15,655 bases of DNA from Terana coerulea (lineage: Eukaryota; Basidiomycota; Agaricomycetes; Polyporales; Phanerochaetaceae). Location: positions 1 through 15,655 of the forward strand of contig JAKOGH010000259.1 in NCBI GenBank assembly GCA_024811115.1, given 5' to 3'. The translations under genes were made by a program, and so were the position numbers. The notes under the pieces were generated by a model, which was not told where the DNA came from, ran no database searches, and saw only the letters and a list, made by a program, of their open reading frames with translations. Below are positions 10,264 to 15,655 of this stretch, in pieces. How positions within the stretch are numbered: the first letter of the stretch is position 1; each line of letters opens with the position of its first letter.

Positions 10264-10927
10264 CTACATTGCGGGGGAGGATCGTAGGCAGTGAGTAGTT
10301 ATGTGTGAGGAGAACAATAGATACTCACTAAGGTCTGTTAACCTGAAGTTTGTGGCATGTGCATAGCAGTGAGTTCGCTGAGCACTGTGCGTTAGTAATA
10401 GGTCCGTCCTGCTTGGTTAACGCAAAAATGTGCTGCTGTATAAGGATCGGCGATGCGAGCTGAAGACGTGGGTTCAGCACGAGTCCCGTTCAAGTTGTAT
10501 CGAGGCCAGAGCGGCTGCTCGAAGAGCTCAAACAGAACCGCATCTCACAGAAGGAGTATGAAAACGTGGAATATATCATCGGCGGCACAGCGTGTCCAGT
10601 TATCCAGTCCTATTCAGAAGTTTCTCTAATAGACCGCCCTATTATGAGAGGATGATGGCAACGCAGCCAGCGCATGGATTTCCCTTGCCTCCTCCATCTT
10701 TGACGGCTCGGGTTGAAACATGCGGTGGCAATTTCATGGCGTACGTCGAAAGAATGACCGAGCATTCTTGGCCGCAGCTCGAGCACTAGATGACTCGAAA
10801 GCCCGTATTCGAGTTGCTAGTGCACCCGCCTACCATGACTTGAAATCAGATATAAATCAAAGCTATGTGTTGTAGTCAATCAATCATCGATTAGGGCCGT
10901 CAAATTTAGGCATACCAAAGTGCCAGT
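10264..10927. other. Region between two minus-strand genes
   Basis: It contains the unresolved 5' part of the downstream minus-strand gene (intron 10264-10328 and probably a short first exon up to about 10365) and the low-confidence plus-strand fragment at 10453-10651. A plus frame at 10592-10789 has no recognisable features. Nothing else seen. Confidence 0.4.
10453..10651 (+). pseudogene. Possible plus-strand coding fragment
   Basis: From an ATG at 10453 the frame starts MRAEDVGSARVPFKLYR. One frame over, from about 10500, it continues RPERLLEELKQNRISQKEYE and on to a stop at 10650-10652. The second part has the amphipathic look of a short helical hairpin (SHOCT-like in style, not an assignment). 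Joining them needs a one-base correction. There is no promoter or intron support. It could be a remnant or chance; the divergent position upstream of the 9621-10263 gene gives no further clue. Confidence 0.2.
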
Positions 10928-11265
10928 TCAATGGAATTTCTTATCTTCTTGTGCGTGCACGAACTCTGTCCCGAGTGGCTCGGGCACAACGGAGCCTTGT
11001 GCAGCCGGGTCGTTCCGAGGGAGTGTACGCTGGGGTTCGCCAAGGACTAGACGTTTGTACAAGACATCTGCGCCGTAAATCGAAACAGAGAAAGTCAACA
11101 TTCGACACCAGACTTATGTGAGCGTGCGCAGCAGTGGCGAGTATGACAAGCCGATGTTCGGTTTATGCGATATAAACGGGACTTACAAGAGACAGCGCCT
11201 ATGATTGGAACCGTTATGATAATGGTTTGCAGGCGTTTCGCCTCTGGAGAAAGCTTTGGTGCCAT
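10928..11265 (-). CDS. Small single-pass membrane protein, 72 residues
   Basis: Two exons, 11265-11187 and 11067-10928, split by a 119-base intron (GTAAGT donor, GTTGAC branch point, GGCGCAG acceptor). The product starts MAPKLSPEAKRLQ, has one membrane segment at about 14-30 (TIIITVPIIGAVSYVLY), then the basic YKRLVLGEPQRTLPR and an acidic, polar tail ending EDKKFH. A short N-terminus, one helix and a positive flank fit a small organelle membrane protein, perhaps mitochondrial; that is inference. The codons read cleanly on both sides of the splice without correction. The stretch upstream to about 11396 is also open in another frame (DATTPPATPTSSRRRR) and could be a leader or an N-terminal extension. 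No family name recognised. Confidence 0.65.
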
Positions 11266-11515
11266 CGCGTGGTGCCCGCAGAGTCGTAGTTGATGGAAGA
11301 GGCCGTTGGACGCCTACGGCGGCTGCTCGTCGGAGTTGCCGGAGGCGTTGTGGCGTCCACATCTTGATCCGGGCAGTCGCCAGCCACTCTGTCCACGCAT
11401 TAATGTTTTGTACACTAAGCCTGGTAGGAGATACTACTACAACGACCCCCTGGAGGGATATAAACATGGCTTTGAAGCACCTCTTATTGATCCTGTTACC
11501 ATTGGAGACTCCTAC

Positions 11516-12167
11516 TCAACCGCTCCGAGAGCAACATGCCAAAACAGTAAACCGCCCTCCCGTACCACCCACATCACAGCTCAGGTCTTGAGTTGGGGAA
11601 CATGTCCAACTCTGCCCGACCGTGTCAACTGCACCAACGGGGCTGTCACAGTCGGGTCAGCGAGCGCCATACATCAATCAATGCAGAGAACACACTTGTG
11701 ATCGCCGTCGCATGTAATTGAGGCACCCTTGAAGTAGCCACCCTTGCAATATTGTTTGGTGTCTTGTGTGATGCCGTTCTGCGCGATGAGATCGCAATTG
11801 TTGGTCATAAGGAAACCGCTATACTCCAAAAACGAGCGGCTGGGGCCGGTGAACTAATATTATTGAACAAAAGCGTATAAGCACAAGGGTAAATTGAAGC
11901 TAGCTCACCATTTCAAGCTTCAGTCAATCCGGAAGGAGGAGCCGAACAAGGTGTGTTAAGAATCAATAGGATCTAGAGTGTGTAGGACAGCATACCATCT
12001 CAGTACCTACGGCTATAGTCCACGCATTCGTCAGCCAAGCTGTATGCTGTGGGGTCGTCAAAGTACATACCCATTTGCCCAGGAGCACATACCGCTGAGG
12101 CGAGTTGTGCGAATGTGAGGCTAACGAAAATAATAGCAATGTGGGCGGACCGGCCGCGAAAATGCAT
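11516..12167 (-). CDS. Small secreted eight-cysteine protein, copy A (intact)
   Basis: 133 residues from exons 12167-12071, 12006-11996, 11917-11909, 11853-11696, 11642-11516; introns 53-78 bases; the spliced length is an exact multiple of three with no frame break. Signal peptide 1-25 (IAIIFVSLTFAQLASA). Mature part starts VCAPGQMG and has eight cysteines at 27, 59, 75, 87, 106, 114, 128 and 129, ending in an adjacent pair (LACCSRSG). Other landmarks: GFLMTNNCDLIAQNG, ITCDGDHNP, WTCSPTQD. No lysine-rich or catalytic motif, so it is probably a disulfide-stabilised extracellular protein; function unknown. Its tandem relative at 12885-13399 confirms the last exon and the cysteine pattern. The 11- and 9-base exons are the least certain part; skipping the 9-base one also keeps frame. 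Confidence 0.8.
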
Positions 12168-12238
12168 GGCTAGAGAGGAGGAAGAAAAGTGAGGGTGAGA
12201 CGTCAAGCCTAGAGAATCAAGCTTTTCTGTCGCCCTTC

Positions 12239-12248
12239 ATATATATAT
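12239..12248 (-). promoter_or_regulatory. TATA box of secreted protein copy A
   Basis: An AT-alternating run of ten bases about 72 bases before the ATG at 12167, followed by a pyrimidine-rich leader (CTTTTCTTCCTCCTCTC), the same layout and distance as at the chitinase. Confidence 0.7.
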
Positions 12249-12884
12249 CGTCTCGCGGATGCCGCGATACAGTCGTTGTTCGGCATTGACACGCTTGCGA
12301 AGGTTGACAGGCGGCGCTGATGGTGGTACTTACTATGCCAGGCTTGGGAAGAGCTTGTGTTTCTGATCGCCTAAGCGCCACTCTATGCAGTTAGAGCTGG
12401 CATCGCGCTGGCAGTCACTAGCTCAGCCAATCAAAGACTCTCAGTACAATGCTCCGTCTGCGTACGAACCTGCTTAGAGGTGCGACTCACCAGTAAGACG
12501 CGAGCATATGACCCAGGCACCGGTGGACATAGTCGATCGCTGATGCTTTTCCATGGCTTCCGTTCTGGCTGAGTGTCGCGAATCATTGATGAGGTCCTGA
12601 AACCAACGCGCAACGTCAGGCGTCTCAGCATGATCAATTCCACACTATTTTGAAGCATATATAAATTAGCATGAGGTCAACGGCTATGAGAGAGGGTCCA
12701 AGTTTCATGCAGATGGAAGCAAAGACGGGGAAGACTTCGGGACGAAGAGACAAGCGTAGCGTGGCCGCCACTAGGCCAGCTTTCGTCGTCCCTTCAACAC
12801 CAACGACTATGAGCCACAGCACCCAACTGGGTCTGTTGACACCAATGAAAGTGATTTATATGGCGCAAGAAGACGAGGCAGTTG
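12249..12884. other. Spacer between the two tandem secreted-protein genes
   Basis: It holds upstream DNA of copy A and the 3' region of copy B. A second TATA context, GCCATATAAATCACTTTC on the minus strand at 12847-12864, lies just after the stop of copy B and is identical to the chitinase promoter core. The minus-strand frame after it (to 12634) is hydrophobic but has no early ATG. I see no other gene. Confidence 0.5.
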
Positions 12885-13399
12885 CTAGGCTCGGTTGCAA
12901 CAAGCTATTACGAGGAACCCTACATTATTGCAGCCACCATCCTGGGTAGGCTGACACGTCCAGTGGTTCCCTTGAGTATCGATGGCGGCCACAGGGCTGA
13001 CATGGTCAGCGAATATTGGGAGAAATCGTCTGATAGAACGGCAATGGGCTCACTTATGATGACCATCGCAGGTGACGGATGCGGGACTGTGTGGGGACCA
13101 TAGTCTCCGCGACAGAGCTGATGCTCGTCCTCAGTCGAGCCGTTCTCGGCAATGAGTTTGCAGTCATTGGTCATCATAAAGCCATTGTACAGCAGAAAAG
13201 AGTGCCCTGGGATGTCGAGCCCTTGATACCAAGTGTTTCCTATGGCTAGAAAGGGCGCCCTGTGCGTTCAGCCGTCATGTTCGCAAGAAACGCAACGCGG
13301 CGTACCCATCTGCCCCGGCTGGCAAACGTGCCCGTGCCGTGCGTGCACCAACGCCGTGAAGAGCAGCAGTTGCGTGGCGACTGCCCGTATAACACGCAT
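12885..13399 (-). CDS. Small secreted eight-cysteine protein, copy B (frame broken)
   Basis: Paralog of copy A on the same strand, 717 bases upstream of it. Exons 13399-13306, 13245-13054, 12996-12885; introns 57-60 bases, both at positions shared with copy A. Signal peptide 1-20 or a little beyond (TQLLLFTALVHA), then VCQPGQM. Landmarks match copy A: GFMMTNDCKLIAENG, VTCDGHHNP, WTCQPTQD, ACCNRA. Cysteines at 26, 60, 76, 91, 110, 118, 128, 129; the gaps of 15, 18 and 7 residues are identical to copy A. The frame is one base short at 13083-13085 (GGG on the plus strand) between PHTVP and ASVTCDG; one more base of that run gives 132 residues. Whether this is a lesion or a sequence error cannot be told here, so it is listed as a gene. 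Confidence 0.72.
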
Positions 13400-13902
13400 G
13401 GGTTTGGAAATAAAAATTATGTTCTGGAGGTAGAGTTCGACAGCGCACCAATGACAGCTCTGTGGATATCTTGAAGGGACGGCAGAGTAGAAGGTGAAAG
13501 CAGCTGGTTAGATATGTGTAGAAAAAACGGACTTTTGTAGGTGCGTACCATATCCATGCGCCCGCCATCCTCATCAAGCTGCGCGCTGTTACCGTTGTTG
13601 AGCCTGTAGACAGCTTGTCAATGAAACGCTACTAGATTGTCAGGTTCAGGCGCAGTGTGATTTAAATGGAGACGAGCACCGCGCACACGTATGAAGACGG
13701 ATCCGGACAAGCTAAGATTGGAGAGGGTGAAGCGTATGTCATTGAGGATACAGACAGAAATATGCTATGAAGGATTGACTATGAGTTCGAAAGCAACATC
13801 GGAAAGCAACGATGGGGAGTTTGTATAATAAGCAAAATATCCAAGATATGGGATAAATATGTATTACTGCGGACGCTTGTTCACGCAGAAGACATTCCTA
13901 TG
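13400..13902. other. Region between copy B and the coiled-coil gene
   Basis: Promoter side of copy B and 3' region of the next gene, both minus strand. No TATA box at the usual distance from the copy B start; an AT-rich TTTAAAT occurs near 13660. No supported frame. Confidence 0.5.
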
Positions 13903-15655
13903 CTAGCGAGCACCGCGATGCGTTGCTGCTGGAAGTAGGTCAGCGCTCAACTCAAACATGGGATCAGGTTTGAGCCGACTCACATGCTCAAAATTCATAC
14001 TACGTCGGTGGCTTCCCAGTGCGAAGGAGGCGCGAGAGCCAGGGGTGAGAATTTCCGAATTTCTGCGAGTCATGAAAGAGCGAGGGCTGCCGACCGGACT
14101 GGACATCGTGGCAGAAACCGATTGCGAACGCCTGGGTCGAGTGTGAATGGGCGGACCGCGTAAATCCTCGGGGCTGATGCCGAGCATCTCACACAACTCC
14201 TGCTGTGCTTGCACCATGGCACGGATCTCCGACTCGGGGTCGCTCTCCGAGCTGAGCGCTGTAGTGACCCTAGTAAGCAAGTCATCCACGTACAGGAAAG
14301 TGATGTGCGTACCTGAACCACGGCTGGGCAAGTCCGCCGTGAGGATACCAAGTGGCGTGCGGATAGGAATTGGGGGAACGGGGGTATCCTCTCAGTGATC
14401 GAGGCAGAGCGTATGCCTGGAGACATGTAAAGGCTGCTTCTACTTGCGACCGAGGACCGCTGGCTCCGTAAACGACTCGGAGAACGCAGGCCCACCTTCC
14501 TGAGACTCGCCTTGCGCGCGATGCTGATCTTGCTCGACCGGCGGCTGCTCGCGGGAGTCAGCACGCCTTCGCTCATAGCCATTCTGTCGCTGAGCTCGTC
14601 CAGCTCTTGAGCCGCCACTTGCGCGTGTCTCAGGCCTCATCCCTCTCCAGTTCGAGGGAGGCCACCTGCTGCCGCAAGGTCTCCTTCTCGGCCAAATGCT
14701 TGATGAACGAGCTGTTGAGCTTGCGGAGCCCCATCGACAGCGCACTACCAAAGTGGATATCCCTGAGATGGTTCAGCTGAGCAAGTTGATCGGTAACACT
14801 GTAGAGGTCCTCCGATATATTATCCATATTTTCGGTTATCTCAGCGAGGTCGTCCGTGAGTCGCACAGATGAAGCCTGCTCGGCCAGTTCGCCGCCGTCC
14901 GCAATCGACTTCAAGGTTCCAAGGAGCATCTTGCGCTTCCGCACCGCCAATTTGTAGTTAGTCCGCAGCTCCGCGCTAAGCAGCTCCAGCCGTTGAATCT
15001 CCGCGGGCAGCTGCTCGTTAAGCAGGTCCACTGGGAGCAAACGAATCGTCGACGCATCCGACGACTTCTTGATCGCACTAGAGACGGTTTCCTGTAGTTC
15101 CTGGGATGTGAACGTCCACTGAGCCGCCTCCATCGTAAGCCCACGGAACTTGACGGGCGTCGTCTGAAACCGCGGCATCGTTGTCGAATAGTTGCCTCCT
15201 GAAACTGGCATCGAGGTAGATCCTGCAGGCGGGGTTCCCATAGTCATAGTCGACGCCACGGAGCCGGCACGGCTGCGGTTTGCTGAGGATGGCCCGCTGG
15301 GCTTCCGAGGACCTGCAGGCGGATGCGGTCGGCCACGGGCAAACCGCTTGCTCGGGGTGACATCCGTGCTCGATCCAGTGCCATTCTTCAAAGGATGGCC
15401 TTGACGGCGTAGGAGGGTCAAAGCTCCGCGTTGTGAACGCGGGCGACAGCGAAGGGCTCCGAATTCGTTGACTCCCGTAGTCGCTAGAATGCAGAGATGG
15501 CGGGGCAGGCGAGTCGGGGACCGGTATTTCTTGCGCCTCAAAAGTGGTTATAACTGGTGCAGGCGAAGGTAAGGAGATGCAGGAGTGGCACTGCCTGAGG
15601 TCTCGGAGAGACAGGAGGAGAGGGAAGCGGCGTCAAAGAACGCTTGGCGGGCACC
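13903..15655 (-). CDS. Unrecognised fungal coiled-coil protein, 5' end outside window
   Basis: Reads from the right edge to the TAG at 13903-13905, about 580 residues visible. A Ser/Pro-rich N-terminal part (edge to about 15150) leads into a structured block starting FRGLTMEAAQWTFTSQELQ, then long heptad-like helices (LPAEIQRLELLSAELRTNY, LTDDLAEITENMDNISEDLY, KETLRQQVASLELERDEA), then a basic Ser/Arg-rich part (SSRRSSKISIARKASLRKVG), the acidic YVDDLLTRVTTALSSESDPE helix, and a Ser-rich tail. The architecture suggests a scaffold or cytoskeletal factor; this is inference. Frame breaks, each mostly fixed by one base in a homopolymer: 14633-14634 (GG, between DEA and LRHAQ), 14380-14384 (GGGGG, before PVPPIPIRTPLG), about 15390-15392 (AAA, one base extra). 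I see no convincing intron. Basidiomycete relatives would settle the N-terminus. Confidence 0.82.

Noticed and set aside
11256..11701. Plus-strand open frames with cysteines and prolines
   Set aside because: They lie opposite the last exons of secreted protein copy A, which are confirmed by the match to copy B.
12634..12864. Hydrophobic minus-strand frame (ending YICFKIVWN) after the second TATA context
   Set aside because: No ATG in its first 50 codons, no splice sites that extend it, no family recognised. Kept only as a note in the promoter finding.
14275..14317. A 43-base GT-AG intron in the coiled-coil gene
   Set aside because: Removing it breaks the frame, while reading through gives a coherent acidic helix (THITFLYVDDLLTRV).
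1..15655. tRNA or rRNA genes, CRISPR arrays, transposon ends
   Set aside because: No A/B-box pair with a foldable cloverleaf, no repeat-spacer array, and no terminal inverted repeats or transposase motifs were seen by eye.

Overview
The window reads as nuclear DNA from a basidiomycete fungus, most likely a mushroom-forming Agaricomycete. Genes are cut by many introns of about 50-65 bases (GTRNGT donor, CTRAC-like branch point, YAG acceptor), promoters carry TATA boxes about 75 bases before the start codon, and the PLC, GH18 and MIC10 proteins read like agaricomycete versions. There is no operon structure.

Layout: (1) 228-4388, minus: phosphoinositide-specific phospholipase C with PH, EF-hand, X, Y and C2 domains in at least eight exons. 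(2) 4389-6444: no firm gene, but one possible decayed minus-strand exon ending beside a 7-base tandem repeat. (3) 6526-8083, plus: secreted GH18 chitinase in five exons. (4) 8570-9118, plus: MIC10, the cristae-junction protein, in five tiny exons. (5) 9621-10263, minus: last exon of an unrecognised protein. (6) 10928-11265, minus: a 72-residue single-pass membrane protein. (7) 11516-12167 and 12885-13399, both minus: two tandem paralogs of a small secreted eight-cysteine protein that I do not recognise. (8) 13903 to the right edge, minus: an unrecognised coiled-coil protein whose 5' end lies outside the window.

The genes do not form one pathway. PLC is a signalling enzyme, MIC10 is mitochondrial, and the chitinase and the cysteine-rich pair are secreted (wall remodelling, or interaction with other organisms). 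The novel element is the eight-cysteine pair: cysteine spacing is strongly conserved but intron layout differs between the copies.

A quality warning affects the whole window. Nearly every conserved gene contains one or more single-base frame breaks, most of them in short homopolymers, and usually fixed by one more base of the run. This looks more like sequence error than decay of housekeeping genes. Gene models are therefore given as exons plus the sites where the frame breaks.
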